Origin: Acidimicrobiia bacterium
GTDB taxonomy: Bacteria > Actinomycetota > Acidimicrobiia > Spongiisociales > UBA11373
Length of the DNA stretch: 64,000 nt
Direction of reading: 5' to 3'
NCBI GenBank assembly: GCA_030584185.1
Contig: CP129495.1
Location: 124,001-188,000, forward strand
Made by a program: the position numbers and the translations under genes. This document shows positions 8,527 to 18,237 of this stretch, in pieces (the first letter of the stretch is position 1; every line of letters starts with the position of its first letter). Below the pieces are notes generated by a model, which was not told the DNA's origin, made no database searches, and saw only the letters and a list, made by a program, of their open reading frames with translations.

Positions 8527-10114
8527 GCGCGACGAGGGATTCGCCATGATGACCGTGGTGATGGGGCTGGGGGCGATAGTTGTGCTCGCCACCGTCGTCT
8601 TCCAGGGTGCCCTGCGTGAGTACGACGGGGCCCAGTACCAGCGCCGCGACGACACGCTGATCGCCGGTGCCGAGGCCATGCTGGAGCGCTACGCCACCAA
8701 GCTCACCATCGACCCCCTCTACTACCTCTCCTGGGTGGACGAGGCCGAGCTTCCGAGGCGCTGCACCCAGAACGGCTCCTCGGGCAACGGCGACGTCGTC
8801 CAGCCCGGCAACGCCTGGTTCGACGACTGCTTCACCTGGACCTACGAGCCGCTCACCGACTACTTCTTCCACCCGCTCGTCCTGGGAGTCGCCGACAACC
8901 CGGCCGACGACGTCGGCGTGCGTATGACCGTGACGCCGCCCGAGTCGAGCGAGATCGGGGTGGGTGTGACCCTGGTGGCCACGCACGGCGAGTTCGGGCA
9001 GTCGCGCGCGGTGCAGGCTTCGGTACGCGCCGAGGCGATCAGCGAGTTCGCCTTCCTGGTCGAGGACGACCTTCGCTTCGGATCCGGGGCGAACATCCAC
9101 GGCAAGGTCTACACCGGCGGCAACCTCGACTTCGTCCAGACGCCGGACCAGGGCAGGGTTCATCGCAACGCCTACGCCGAGGGGCTCATCGGCCGGACCG
9201 CCGGATACGGCCCGCCCGAGTTCGTCTCCGGAGCGGTTGGTTACGACTCCGGCGGGACATACCAGGACATCCGAACCCAGTACCCGGACCCGCTCGACTT
9301 CACCAACTTCTGGGACGACCTGGAGATCATCCGCAACGTCGCCTGCTACCGGGACGGACTGTGCCTCTCGGCGACCAACCCTGCCCTCAACCTCGTCCAG
9401 ACGCCCACCGCCTGGCTGCTGCGCCCCACCACCAGCGGGTCCAATGCGCGGATCGAGGTCTCGGTGGCCTACTCGAACACGACCACCGGGTGCCTCACCG
9501 CCGAGGAGTGGTGGTGGTTGAACTCGCAGAACGCCGCGTGGACCCTCCTGGGGACCTACGACGTGCCACCGAGCGGCGTGGTCTGGGTGGAGGGGCACGC
9601 CGTGATCGGACAGCCCGGGGACACCTCCCGGATCGGGAGCTCGATGACGATCTACGCCGGGTCGCTGGGTGCGCCGCGCAACGTGATCCTCGCCAGCGAC
9701 ATCATCTATCAGTCGGGCACTTCGGGTACGACCGTCCTCGGCCTGATCGCCTCCGACGAGATCTGGATAAACCCATACGCCGTGGGAGGGGACGACGAGA
9801 TGACCTTCTCGGCGGCGCTGCTGGGACAGGGCGGATCACTGAACGTGGCCCGCGACTGCGGCAGCAGCGGCAGCGTGATCCTTCCCTACTCGGGCGGGGT
9901 GCCGGTGTCCACCCTCCACACCAACGGGGCCATGGCCCTGAGGGACACCGGCGACGTCGCCGCCCATTTCGGCACCCGCAACTATCAGTTCGACCAGCGC
10001 CTGGAGACCATGCGCCCACCGTTCTTCCCGTTGATGCGCGAGACCTGGACCTATCAGGAGTGGTTCGAGGTCAACCTGCCCTGCTGGGCGACGGCGGCGG
10101 GGTGCGGATCCTGA
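8519..10114 (+). CDS. PilX/GspK-like large minor pilin
   Basis: A 531-residue protein with a short leader ending DEG followed by FAMMTVVMGLG. Position +5 is Thr rather than Glu, a feature of GspK/PilX tip pseudopilins. A long extracytoplasmic part contains the phrase RFGSGANIHGKVYTGGNLDF, typical of DUF4900/PilX-type pilus proteins, several cysteines, and a Trp-rich end (TWTYQEWFEVNLPCW). It is the last gene of the minor-pilin block. Size and missing Glu5 suggest a tip or adhesin-like subunit; the specific binding role is unknown. Confidence 0.7.
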   Translation: MARRDEGFAMMTVVMGLGAIVVLATVVFQGALREYDGAQYQRRDDTLIAGAEAMLERYATKLTIDPLYYLSWVDEAELPRRCTQNGSSGNGDVVQPGNAWFDDCFTWTYEPLTDYFFHPLVLGVADNPADDVGVRMTVTPPESSEIGVGVTLVATHGEFGQSRAVQASVRAEAISEFAFLVEDDLRFGSGANIHGKVYTGGNLDFVQTPDQGRVHRNAYAEGLIGRTAGYGPPEFVSGAVGYDSGGTYQDIRTQYPDPLDFTNFWDDLEIIRNVACYRDGLCLSATNPALNLVQTPTAWLLRPTTSGSNARIEVSVAYSNTTTGCLTAEEWWWLNSQNAAWTLLGTYDVPPSGVVWVEGHAVIGQPGDTSRIGSSMTIYAGSLGAPRNVILASDIIYQSGTSGTTVLGLIASDEIWINPYAVGGDDEMTFSAALLGQGGSLNVARDCGSSGSVILPYSGGVPVSTLHTNGAMALRDTGDVAAHFGTRNYQFDQRLETMRPPFFPLMRETWTYQEWFEVNLPCWATAAGCGS

Positions 10115-10159
10115 TCCGGTAGCGACGGGCTCTCCGGCGGTACCCGATCGACCCCGCCC

Positions 10160-10165
10160 TATCGT
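10160..10165 (+). promoter_or_regulatory. -10 box TATCGT of the metallo-hydrolase/hisS unit
   Basis: TATCGT lies 7 bases upstream of ATG 10173, matching the leaderless arrangement seen elsewhere in the window. It argues against the GTG at 10164, which overlaps the box. Confidence 0.5.
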
Positions 10166-10172
10166 GGGGCCC

Positions 10173-10823
10173 ATGCTGATCGATGGCGCCTCCCTGTGGC
10201 TGGCCGAGACGAACTCGTGGGTGTTCGCCGCCGAGAGGGGGGGCCTGGCGGTTGTGATCGACGCTCCCCCCGATCCCGATGGCGTCGGAGCCCTGCTCGC
10301 CCGTCACGAGCTGACCCCGGTGGCGTTGCTGGCCACCCACGGGCACGCCGACCACATCGGCGGGGCCGGCGATGTCGTCTCGCGGTTCGCCATGAGTGCC
10401 TACCTGCATCCCGACGACGGGTGGCTGGCAACCGACCCCAGAGAGCAGCTGAAGGCCCTCTGGGGGATGCTGCCGCCGGGCGAGTTCTCCTCACCCCAGC
10501 GTTGGGAGTCACTGTCCGACGGCGCCGTCCTCGCCCTCGCCGGGTTCGAGGTCGAGGTGATCCACACTCCGGGCCACACTCCGGGCCACTGCTGCTTCCA
10601 CGTTCCGGCAGAGGGTGCCCTGTTCAGCGGCGACCAACTGTTCGCAGGATCGATCGGTCGCACCGACCTCCCGGGCGGCGACCATGGGGCGCTGATGCGA
10701 AGCATGGGCGAGCGAATCGTCACCCTTCCCGAGGAGACGGTGGTCCTGCCCGGACATGGGCCCACCACTACCCTGGCGCAGGAGCTCGCCACCAATCCCT
10801 TCCTCGAGCGTTTCCGCAAGTGA
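10173..10823 (+). CDS. MBL-fold metallo-hydrolase (glyoxalase II-like)
   Basis: A 216-residue metallo-beta-lactamase-fold hydrolase. The metal motif THGHADHIGG (HxHxDH) is at about residues 53-62. Later ligands lie in HTPGHTPGHCCF, the SGDQLFAGSIGR aspartate region and LPGHGP. This is the short hydroxyacylglutathione-hydrolase-like subfamily commonly found upstream of hisS in actinobacteria. The substrate cannot be told from sequence. The start is set by a -10 box 7 bases upstream. Its stop overlaps the hisS GTG start (GTGA), indicating an operon with hisS-aspS-rarA. Confidence 0.88.
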   Translation: MLIDGASLWLAETNSWVFAAERGGLAVVIDAPPDPDGVGALLARHELTPVALLATHGHADHIGGAGDVVSRFAMSAYLHPDDGWLATDPREQLKALWGMLPPGEFSSPQRWESLSDGAVLALAGFEVEVIHTPGHTPGHCCFHVPAEGALFSGDQLFAGSIGRTDLPGGDHGALMRSMGERIVTLPEETVVLPGHGPTTTLAQELATNPFLERFRK

Positions 10824-12040
10824 TTCCCCGGCTCAAAGGCACCGACGACATCCTTCCCCCCGACTCCGAGCGGTGGCGGCGGCTGCTGCGCGCCTTCGAC
10901 GAGCTCGCCGAGCGCTACGGATACGACCTGGCGGTGATGCCGGCCATCGAGAGCACCGAGCTGTTCGCCCGGGGCGTCGGCGAGTCCACCGAGGTGGTGG
11001 AGAAGCAGATGTACACGTTCACCGACCGTGGCGGCCGCTCGGTGACGCTGCGTCCCGAGTTCACCGCGGGGATAGTGCGCGCATATGTCGATTCGGGTGC
11101 CTCCGGCGTGTTGAAGCTGGCGGCATCCGGGCCCCAGTTCCGCTACGAGCGCCCGCAGCGCGGTCGCCGGCGCCAGTTCTTCCAGGTCGACCTGGAGTAT
11201 CTCGGCGAACCCGGGCCGAACGCCGATGTGGAGGTGATCGAGTTCTCCCACCGCCTGCTCACCATGCTCGAGGTGCCGGAACCGCAGGTGCTGCTCAACT
11301 CGATCGGAGATCCAGCCGATCGAGCCGCCTACCGGGTGGTGCTCCTCGACTTCCTGGCGGGTGTCGAGGGGGAGCTGTCGCCCGACGCCAGACGCCGACT
11401 CGCCGACAATCCGCTTCGGGTGCTCGATTCCAAGGCCGACGCCGAGGTGGTTGCGGACGCCCCGGTGCCGCTCGATCATCTCGGCGGGGAAGCCGCATCT
11501 CACTTCGCCAAGGTGCGGGCCGGGCTGGAGTCGCTGGGGGTTCCCTACGCGCTGGCTCCGAGGCTGGTGCGCGGCCTCGACTACTACAACCGCACCGTAT
11601 TCGAACTGGTGTCGCCGGGCTTCGAGGCGGCACAGGCATCCCTCGGGGGAGGAGGTCGCTACGACCCTCTCGCCGAGATGATCGGGGCCGACCGGCCGGT
11701 TCCCGCCGTGGGCGTCGCCCTCGGCTGTGACCGGATCGTGGCCGCCATGCCCGGTCCCGCCTCGGGGCGTCTCGACCTCTTCGTGGCGCTCGCCGATCCG
11801 GAGCAGTACGGAGAGGCCGAGCGGTGGGTCAGCGACCTGCGGGCCCGCGGCCTGCGGGTCGACTGGTCTCCCGGCGGATCATTGAAAGCCCAGTTCCGGG
11901 CCGCCGACCGTTGCGGTGCGGCGGTGGCAGCCGTCGTCGGCGGTGAGTGGAACGCCGGTGAGGTCACGGTCAAGGACCTGACAACCGGTGAACAGTCGGT
12001 GGTGGAGATCGAGGAGGTGCTCGCTTGGCTACAGAGGTGA
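10820..12040 (+). CDS. hisS: Histidyl-tRNA synthetase
   Basis: A 406-residue class II aminoacyl-tRNA synthetase. The N-terminus (IPRLKGTDDILPPDS) is typical. Motif 2 is in PQFRYERPQRGRRRQFFQ, the histidine-specific HisA motif is LVRGLDYYNRTVFE, and the HisB glycine-rich motif is ASLGGGGRYDPL. The anticodon-binding domain forms the last ~95 residues. The GTG at 10820 overlaps the hydrolase stop by 4 bases and places the N-terminus exactly where the family begins. The 3' end overlaps aspS by 16 bases. Confidence 0.96.
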   Translation: MIPRLKGTDDILPPDSERWRRLLRAFDELAERYGYDLAVMPAIESTELFARGVGESTEVVEKQMYTFTDRGGRSVTLRPEFTAGIVRAYVDSGASGVLKLAASGPQFRYERPQRGRRRQFFQVDLEYLGEPGPNADVEVIEFSHRLLTMLEVPEPQVLLNSIGDPADRAAYRVVLLDFLAGVEGELSPDARRRLADNPLRVLDSKADAEVVADAPVPLDHLGGEAASHFAKVRAGLESLGVPYALAPRLVRGLDYYNRTVFELVSPGFEAAQASLGGGGRYDPLAEMIGADRPVPAVGVALGCDRIVAAMPGPASGRLDLFVALADPEQYGEAERWVSDLRARGLRVDWSPGGSLKAQFRAADRCGAAVAAVVGGEWNAGEVTVKDLTTGEQSVVEIEEVLAWLQR

Positions 12041-13815
12041 TGAGGACGGCGCGCGCCGGCGAGCTGCGTTCCCCGGACAGCGGCCGACAGGTGCGGCTGG
12101 CCGGCTGGGTGGCTGCTCGCCGTGATCACGGTGGCATCCGCTTCTTCGATCTGCGAGACGGCAGCGGCCTGGTCCAGGTGGTGATCGATCCGATGCTCGA
12201 TGCCGCCCTCGCCGACCGGGCGCAGGCCCTGCGCGACGAGTTCTGCGTGCGGGTCGAGGGAACGGTGCGCATCAGGCCCGAGGGCACGGCCAACCCCGAG
12301 CTCGGCTCGGGGGAGGTGGAGGTGGCGGCCACCGGGCTGGAGGTGCTGTCGACCTCGGACCCGTTGCCCTTCCAGATCGACGACCGCGCCGAGATCGACG
12401 AGATGCGTCGGCTCGAGTTCAGGTACCTGGACCTCCGCCGGCCAAGAGTGGCCCGCAACCTGATCGCCCGGTCGCGTGCGATGGGGGCGATTCGAACTTC
12501 GATGCTGGAGCAGGGGTTCCTCGAGGTGGAGACACCGACCCTCGTGAAGTCGACGCCAGAAGGGGCCCGTGACGTACTGGTGCCCAGCCGGCATCGTCCC
12601 GGCAGCTTCTACGCCCTGCCCCAGTCGCCGCAGCTGTTCAAGCAATTGCTCATGGTCGGGGGGGTGGAGCGGTACTACCAGCTTGCCCGCTGCTATCGGG
12701 ACGAGGACTTCCGTTCCGACCGTCAGATCGAGTTCACCCAGCTCGACCTCGAGGGGGCGTTCTGGGACCGGGAGGGGGTGTTCGCCGCGGTGGAGCCGGT
12801 CATCGGGGCGACCGTCGCCGCCCTGCGTGGGGAGTCCGTTTCGGCACCGTTTCCCCGGCTCACCTGGGACGAGGCCATGGCCCGCTACGGATCGGACAAG
12901 CCCGACCTCCGTTTCGGCATGGAGATCGTCGACCTCGGCGAGGTGTTCGCCGGCAGCGGTTTTCAGGCGTTCGCCTCGGCTCTCGCCGAAGGGGGGATGG
13001 TCGCCGGGATCGACGCCGGGAGGCAGGATCTGTCGCGCTCCGGCCTCGACTCCCTGGTGGAGAGCGCCAAGACCCTCGGTGCCCGCGGCCTGGTGTGGAT
13101 GGTGGTGGAGGAGGGCGGGGTGTTGCGATCCCCGATCACCAAGTTCCTGAGCCCCGATGAGCAGGCGAAGGTGATCGGTGCCTTCGGGGCGGCACCGGGT
13201 GATCTGCTCCTGATCGTCGCCGACGACCGCCGGAAGGTGCTTCCGGTCCTGGGTGCGCTGCGTCTCGACATGGGCCGGCCCGACGGCCACTCCGAGCTCA
13301 GGTTCGTCTGGGTGGTCGACTTCCCGGTGTTCGCAGTGGACGACGAGGGGGGGCTCAGCCCGGAGCATCATCCATTCACGGCCCCGCACTCGGTCGAGGA
13401 GATGCGCTCCAGTCCCCAGACCGCCCTGGCGCGCGCCTACGACCTGGTGGTGAACGGCGTCGAGCTGGGCTCGGGCAGCGAGCGGATCCACGACCCCGCC
13501 ACCCAGAAGGAGGTGTTCGACATCCTGGGGATCTCCGACGAGGAGGCCGAGAACCGGTTCGGGTGGTTCCTGAGGGCGCTGCGTTACGGCACCCCTCCGC
13601 ACGCCGGGTTCGCCTTCGGCCTCGACCGGCTGGTCATGGTGCTCCAGGATGAGCCCAACATCCGCGAGGTGATGCCGTTTCCCAAGACGCAGAGCGGATT
13701 CGATCCGATGACGGCTAGCCCGGGGCCGGTGGACGACACCCAGCTGGTGGAGCTGGGGATCGACCTCCGCCCGGAAGTGAGGGTCGCCCTCACCGGGGAG
13801 GTGCCGGCCGGTTGA
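12025..13815 (+). CDS. aspS: Aspartyl-tRNA synthetase
   Basis: A 596-residue bacterial-type class II synthetase: OB-fold anticodon domain (VRLAGWVAARRDHGGIRFFDLRD), catalytic core with RCYRDEDFRSDRQIEFTQLD (motif 2), an inserted GAD domain, and motif 3 GFAFGLDRLVMVL. The TTG at 12025 is chosen because GAGGAGGTG ends about 5 bases upstream; GTG 12037 and ATG 12040 are alternatives with poorer spacing. Whether it also charges tRNA-Asn cannot be read from sequence alone. It overlaps hisS at the 5' end and shares one base with rarA. Confidence 0.95.
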   Translation: MATEVMRTARAGELRSPDSGRQVRLAGWVAARRDHGGIRFFDLRDGSGLVQVVIDPMLDAALADRAQALRDEFCVRVEGTVRIRPEGTANPELGSGEVEVAATGLEVLSTSDPLPFQIDDRAEIDEMRRLEFRYLDLRRPRVARNLIARSRAMGAIRTSMLEQGFLEVETPTLVKSTPEGARDVLVPSRHRPGSFYALPQSPQLFKQLLMVGGVERYYQLARCYRDEDFRSDRQIEFTQLDLEGAFWDREGVFAAVEPVIGATVAALRGESVSAPFPRLTWDEAMARYGSDKPDLRFGMEIVDLGEVFAGSGFQAFASALAEGGMVAGIDAGRQDLSRSGLDSLVESAKTLGARGLVWMVVEEGGVLRSPITKFLSPDEQAKVIGAFGAAPGDLLLIVADDRRKVLPVLGALRLDMGRPDGHSELRFVWVVDFPVFAVDDEGGLSPEHHPFTAPHSVEEMRSSPQTALARAYDLVVNGVELGSGSERIHDPATQKEVFDILGISDEEAENRFGWFLRALRYGTPPHAGFAFGLDRLVMVLQDEPNIREVMPFPKTQSGFDPMTASPGPVDDTQLVELGIDLRPEVRVALTGEVPAG

Positions 13816-15146
13816 TGGACGACCTCTTCGCCGCCGACCGCGAGGCCCGGCGGCGCGGCGCCGAGCCGCTGGCGGCGCGGATGCGCCCCCGAACCCTGAA
13901 CGAGGTCGTCGGGCAGTCCCATCTGCTTGCGCCAGGGGCGGCCTTCGGGGAGATGGTGCGTGCCGGCCGCCCGGTGTCGATGATCCTCTGGGGCCCGCCC
14001 GGAACCGGAAAGACGACGCTCGCCCTTCTCGTGGCCGAGGCGTCGGCGGCGGCGTTCGAGCCGCTGTCGGCGACGTCGGCCGGGGTCAAGGACGTGCGCG
14101 AGGTGCTCGCCGCCGCCCGCCACCGGCTCGAGGAGTCGGGACGGCGAACCGTCCTCTTCCTCGACGAGATCCACAGGTTCACCAAGGCCCAGCAGGATGC
14201 CCTGCTTCCCGGAGTGGAGGCGGGAACGGTGATCCTGGTCGGAGCGACCACCGAGAACCCGTTCTTCGAGGTGAACTCGCCGCTGATCTCACGCAGCACG
14301 CTGTTTCGCCTGGAGCCGCTGACCACAGCCGAGGTCGAGGGCTTGATCGATCGAGCGTTCCGCGATCCGAGGGGAGTGACGGATCCGCCCTCCATCACCC
14401 CGGAGGGACGCGCCCTGCTGGCGGGACGATGCGGAGGCGACGCCCGGCTGGCACTCACCGCCCTCGAGGTGGCCGCCCTGGTGGCCGCCGGACGCGGCGA
14501 CGAAGCGGTGGGGGAGGCGGCGGTGGCAGAGGCCCTGCAGCGTCGGATCATCCCCTACGACCGCGCCGGTGACCGGCACTTCGACGTGATCTCTGCCTTC
14601 ATCAAGAGCATGCGCGGCTCCGACCCGGACGCCGCCGCCTACTGGTTGCAGACCATGATCGCTGCGGGCGAGGATCCCGAGTTCATCGCTCGACGCATGG
14701 TGGTCCTGGCGTCGGAGGACATCGGCCCGGCCGACTCCAGGGCGCTCCTGGTGGCCGTGGCCGCCGCCCAGGCGGTGCAGTTCGTGGGGCTTCCCGAGGC
14801 GGCATACGCCCTCCACCATGCCGCCCTCTACCTTTCGGCGGCGCCCAAGTCGAACTCGGTGGCCGGCCTGTTGGCAGCAGCAGGGGAGGCGGTGGAGTCC
14901 TCGGCCGGTGCCGACGTGCCGCCCCACCTCCGCTCCACCGGATATCGGGGGGCCAAGGTGCTCGGCCACGGGGAGGGGTACCTGTATCCACACGATCACC
15001 CGGAGGGTCTGGTCGCCCAGCAGTACCTCCCCGACGGGATGGAGGACCTGGTCCTCTATCACCCGAAGGATGCCGGGGCCGAGCCCTCCATGGCCGAGCG
15101 GGTAGCCGCCGCCGACCGGGTCGGCCGCAGGCGCCGCCGCCGCTGA
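13815..15146 (+). CDS. rarA: Replication-associated recombination protein A (RarA/MgsA)
   Basis: A 443-residue AAA+ ATPase of the RarA/MgsA/WRNIP1 family that acts at stalled replication forks. It has RMRPRTLNEVVGQ, Walker A GPPGTGKTT at about residues 57-65, Walker B FLDEIHRF, sensor GATTENPFFEVNSPLLSR-like region, and the family C-terminal domain (DVISAFIKSMRGSDPDAA, ASEDIG, LPEAAYAL). It ends with a poly-Arg tail. The ATG at 13815 shares its first base with the aspS stop (TGATG); an in-frame TTG sits just upstream at 13812. Confidence 0.95.
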   Translation: MDDLFAADREARRRGAEPLAARMRPRTLNEVVGQSHLLAPGAAFGEMVRAGRPVSMILWGPPGTGKTTLALLVAEASAAAFEPLSATSAGVKDVREVLAAARHRLEESGRRTVLFLDEIHRFTKAQQDALLPGVEAGTVILVGATTENPFFEVNSPLISRSTLFRLEPLTTAEVEGLIDRAFRDPRGVTDPPSITPEGRALLAGRCGGDARLALTALEVAALVAAGRGDEAVGEAAVAEALQRRIIPYDRAGDRHFDVISAFIKSMRGSDPDAAAYWLQTMIAAGEDPEFIARRMVVLASEDIGPADSRALLVAVAAAQAVQFVGLPEAAYALHHAALYLSAAPKSNSVAGLLAAAGEAVESSAGADVPPHLRSTGYRGAKVLGHGEGYLYPHDHPEGLVAQQYLPDGMEDLVLYHPKDAGAEPSMAERVAAADRVGRRRRRR

Positions 15147-15175
15147 CGCCGCAAGGCTCGACTTCGGGACTCCGG

Positions 15176-15181
15176 TACTCT
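15176..15181 (+). promoter_or_regulatory. -10 box TACTCT of alaS
   Basis: TACTCT ends 9 bases before the alaS ATG. There is no Shine-Dalgarno sequence in between, so the message is probably leaderless or has only one or two untranslated bases. Confidence 0.5.
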
Positions 15182-15190
15182 CAGGGCTCC

Positions 15191-17824
15191 ATGGCGACGC
15201 CTCCTCTCACCGGTGCCGAGATCCGCTCCGCATACCTGGAGTTCTTCCGGGAGCGCGGGCACACCGTCGTGCCATCTGCATCCCTCATTCCGACGGATCC
15301 ATCGTTGCTTCTCACCGTCGCCGGGATGGTCCCCTTCAAGCCTTACCTGCTCGGTGACGAACCGGCCCCCTACCGCCGGGCCGTCACCTCACAGAAGTGC
15401 ATCCGGACTGTCGACATCGACATCGTCGGCACCACCGCCCGGCACATGTCGTTCTTCGAGATGTTGGGGAACTTCTCGTTCGGGGACTACTTCAAGGAGA
15501 AGGCCATCCCCTGGTCGTATGAGTTCTCCACAGAGGTCCTCGGGCTGGATCCGGATCGGCTCTGGTTCACGGTCCACGAGAGCGACGACGAGGCGGCCGA
15601 GATCTGGATCGACGGTGTCGGAGTTCCTGCAGAGCGCGTGCAGCGCCGCGATCGCGACAACTTCTGGCAGATGGGGGTGGCCGGACCTGCCGGGCCCTCA
15701 TCGGAGCTGTTCTACGACCGCGGGACCCAGTTCGGTCCCGATGGCGGGCCGATCGTCGACGAGGAACGCTTCATGGAGTACTGGAACCTGGTGTTCATGC
15801 AGTACGTCCAGGACGAGCCGTATCGGGTGGTCGGCGACCTGCCTGCCCGGAGCATCGACACCGGGTCTGGCCTGGAGCGGGTGGCGGTGATCGTCCAGGA
15901 CGCCCCCAATGCTTTCGCCACCGATCTGGTGAGACCGGTCCTGGCGGCCGGAGAAGCAGCCACCGGCAGGCGGTACGGCGACGATCCGTCGGCCGACGTC
16001 GGGCTGCGCATCCTCGCCGACCACGGGCGAGCCATCACCTTCCTCATCGGCGACGGAGTGGTGCCTGCCAACGAGGGTCGCGGCTACGTGCTGCGGCGCC
16101 TGTTGCGACGCGCCGTGCGCCACGCCTGGCAGCTGGGTGCCGAGGAGGCGGTGACGCCGCGCCTGGTGGATGCCACCGTGGATGTGATGGGCGACGCCTA
16201 CCCGACCCTGAGGCAGGGCCGTGACGGCATCGTCGAGACCGCAGAACGCGAGGAGCAGCGGTTCCGGAGGACCCTCGAGTCCGGCCACACCCTGTTGTCC
16301 GCGGAGCTGGGAGTCCTCGGCGAGGGTGCGGTTCTTCCGGGGACGACCGCCTTCAAGCTCCACGACACCTACGGGTTCCCGGTGGAGCTCACCGAGGAGA
16401 TCGCTGCCGAGCTCGGGTTGACGGTCGATCGGACAGGCTTCGATGCCGAGATGGAGCAGCAGCGGACCAGGGGGCGAGCCGCCCGGGCAAAGGGCTCCGC
16501 AGGGGAGTCAACGGGTGCGTACAAGGACCTGCTCGACGCCCACGGCCCGACCGGGTTTCGTGGATATGAGCTGCTGGAGACCGAAGCCTCCCTGCTCGCC
16601 ATCCTGCGCGACGGCGAGCCGGTCGACTCCGCTCCCGAGGGCGCCGACGTCGAGGTGTTCTTCGATGCCACCCCCTTCTACGGGGAGTCTGGTGGGCAGG
16701 TGGGGGACACCGGGACCGCCACCACGGCGACGGGCAGGCTCCGGGTGACCGACACCAGGCTTCCACTGCCCGGCCTGCACGGTCATCGCGCTCGGGTGGA
16801 GCGGGGGAGTGTCGAGGTGGGCCAACAGGCGCTCCTCTCGGTCGATGCGGGGCGCAGGGAGCGCATTCGCAAGAGCCACACCGGCACCCACATCCTGCAC
16901 TGGGCGTTGCGCGAGATCGTGGGTCCCCATGTGCATCAGGCGGGATCCCTCGTGGAGCCGGGGCGCCTGCGCTTCGACTTCTCCCACTTCGCCGCACTCG
17001 ACGAGGAAGAGGTGCTCGCCGTCGAGCGCATCGCCAACGAACGGGTCATAGAGAACGGGGCCGTGAAGTCCTATCAGGTGTCCCGGGCCGAGGCCGAGGA
17101 GCTGGGGGCCCTGGCATTCTTCGGCGACAAGTACGGGGACCAGGTGCGCGTGGTGGAGGCGGGTTCGTACTCGCGCGAGCTGTGCGGCGGGACCCATGTT
17201 CCCACCACGGGCCAGATCGGGCCTCTGGTGGTGCGCGCCGAGTCCTCGATCGGTTCCAACCTTCGCAGGATCGAGGCCCTCGCCGGGTCGGCCGCCTACG
17301 AGTACATGACCGGCCTGCGTCGTCAACTCGATGAGGCGGCGTCGCACCTACGGGTTCGGCCAGATGAGGTGGCGGGTGCGGCCGCGGCAGTCGTGGCCCG
17401 CTCCAAGGCGCAGGAGGATCGCATCGAGGAGTTCGAACAGGAGAGCCGGTCCCGCATCGCCGCCGAGATCGCTGCCGGAGCGGTCGACCGGGCCGGGCGG
17501 AGCCTGGTCGTGGTCGAGACTGGGAGTCTCGATCCCGAGGCGCTACGTCTGCTGGCACTTCAGGTGCGCGATCGGATGGGCACCGGGGTGGCGGTTCTCG
17601 GATCGAGGCGCGACGGCAAGGCCGGCCTGGTTGCGATCGTGTCGCCCGATCTGGTGAAGTCCGGAATCTCCGCCGCCGAGATCCTGCTGCCGGCGGCTCG
17701 GGCGGTCGGTGGCGGCGGGAGTCGCGATCCGGAGCTGGCACAGGCCGGCGGTCCGCACGGTGATCGGTTGGGAGACGCCTTGGAAGAGGCGCGCCGTGGC
17801 GCCGTCGCCGCGTTGGAGGCGTGA
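15191..17824 (+). CDS. alaS: Alanyl-tRNA synthetase
   Basis: An 877-residue class II synthetase with the editing domain. N-terminal catalytic motifs include HTVVPSASLIPTDPSLLLTVAGMVPFK, QKCIRTVDIDIVG and GNFSFGDYFKE. The editing site has HTGTHILH and the zinc Cys-His pair in CGGTH. The C-terminal oligomerisation domain (C-Ala) ends with GGGGSRDPELAQAGG. The sequence is full length. alaS-ruvX-mltG-aroE is a conserved actinobacterial run; the alaS stop overlaps the ruvX GTG by 4 bases. Confidence 0.97.
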   Translation: MATPPLTGAEIRSAYLEFFRERGHTVVPSASLIPTDPSLLLTVAGMVPFKPYLLGDEPAPYRRAVTSQKCIRTVDIDIVGTTARHMSFFEMLGNFSFGDYFKEKAIPWSYEFSTEVLGLDPDRLWFTVHESDDEAAEIWIDGVGVPAERVQRRDRDNFWQMGVAGPAGPSSELFYDRGTQFGPDGGPIVDEERFMEYWNLVFMQYVQDEPYRVVGDLPARSIDTGSGLERVAVIVQDAPNAFATDLVRPVLAAGEAATGRRYGDDPSADVGLRILADHGRAITFLIGDGVVPANEGRGYVLRRLLRRAVRHAWQLGAEEAVTPRLVDATVDVMGDAYPTLRQGRDGIVETAEREEQRFRRTLESGHTLLSAELGVLGEGAVLPGTTAFKLHDTYGFPVELTEEIAAELGLTVDRTGFDAEMEQQRTRGRAARAKGSAGESTGAYKDLLDAHGPTGFRGYELLETEASLLAILRDGEPVDSAPEGADVEVFFDATPFYGESGGQVGDTGTATTATGRLRVTDTRLPLPGLHGHRARVERGSVEVGQQALLSVDAGRRERIRKSHTGTHILHWALREIVGPHVHQAGSLVEPGRLRFDFSHFAALDEEEVLAVERIANERVIENGAVKSYQVSRAEAEELGALAFFGDKYGDQVRVVEAGSYSRELCGGTHVPTTGQIGPLVVRAESSIGSNLRRIEALAGSAAYEYMTGLRRQLDEAASHLRVRPDEVAGAAAAVVARSKAQEDRIEEFEQESRSRIAAEIAAGAVDRAGRSLVVVETGSLDPEALRLLALQVRDRMGTGVAVLGSRRDGKAGLVAIVSPDLVKSGISAAEILLPAARAVGGGGSRDPELAQAGGPHGDRLGDALEEARRGAVAALEA

Positions 17825-18237
17825 CGGTGGGCCGGGTGCTGGCACTCGATCCCGGCGAACGGCGGGTCGGTGTGGCGGTGAGCGACCCCTTGCACATGAT
17901 CGCCCAGCCGGTGGGAACGATCGACCCCAAGAAGGACCTGGAGGGTTCGGTTCAGAACCTGATCACCCAGTGGGAGGTGGAGAGGGTGATCGTCGGGCTT
18001 CCCGTGAGGCTCGATGGTGGAGAGGGCGCTGCCGCCGAGGGCGCCCGGCGGTTCGCCGATGTCGTCGCCGCCGCCTGCTCGATCCCGGTCGAGATGTACG
18101 ACGAGCGCTTCAGCACGGTGGTGGCCGAGCGGGTGATGATCGAGGGTGGTGCCCGGCGCCGAGTCCGTCGGGAGCGGCGCGACTCCGTGGCCGCCGCCGT
18201 GTTCCTGCAGGGGTGGCTCGATCGGGATCGGCGATGA
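17821..18237 (+). CDS. ruvX: Holliday junction resolvase-like RuvX/YqgF
   Basis: A 138-residue RNase H-fold protein. LALDPGERRVGVAVSD carries the first conserved Asp, IVGLPVRLDGGEG the second block, and ERFSTVVAE plus RRDSVAAAVFLQ the C-terminal acidic site. YqgF proteins are implicated in processing of the pre-16S rRNA 5' end and possibly recombination (family knowledge). GTG overlaps the alaS stop and its own end overlaps the mltG ATG by 4 bases, so it is embedded in an operon. Confidence 0.93.
   Translation: MTVGRVLALDPGERRVGVAVSDPLHMIAQPVGTIDPKKDLEGSVQNLITQWEVERVIVGLPVRLDGGEGAAAEGARRFADVVAAACSIPVEMYDERFSTVVAERVMIEGGARRRVRRERRDSVAAAVFLQGWLDRDRR

Noticed and set aside
11659-13602. Long minus-strand open frame of 647 codons opposite hisS/aspS
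   Set aside because: It is a shadow of GC-rich coding sequence; its translation is low-complexity with no family motifs, and the plus strand encodes a clear aspS.
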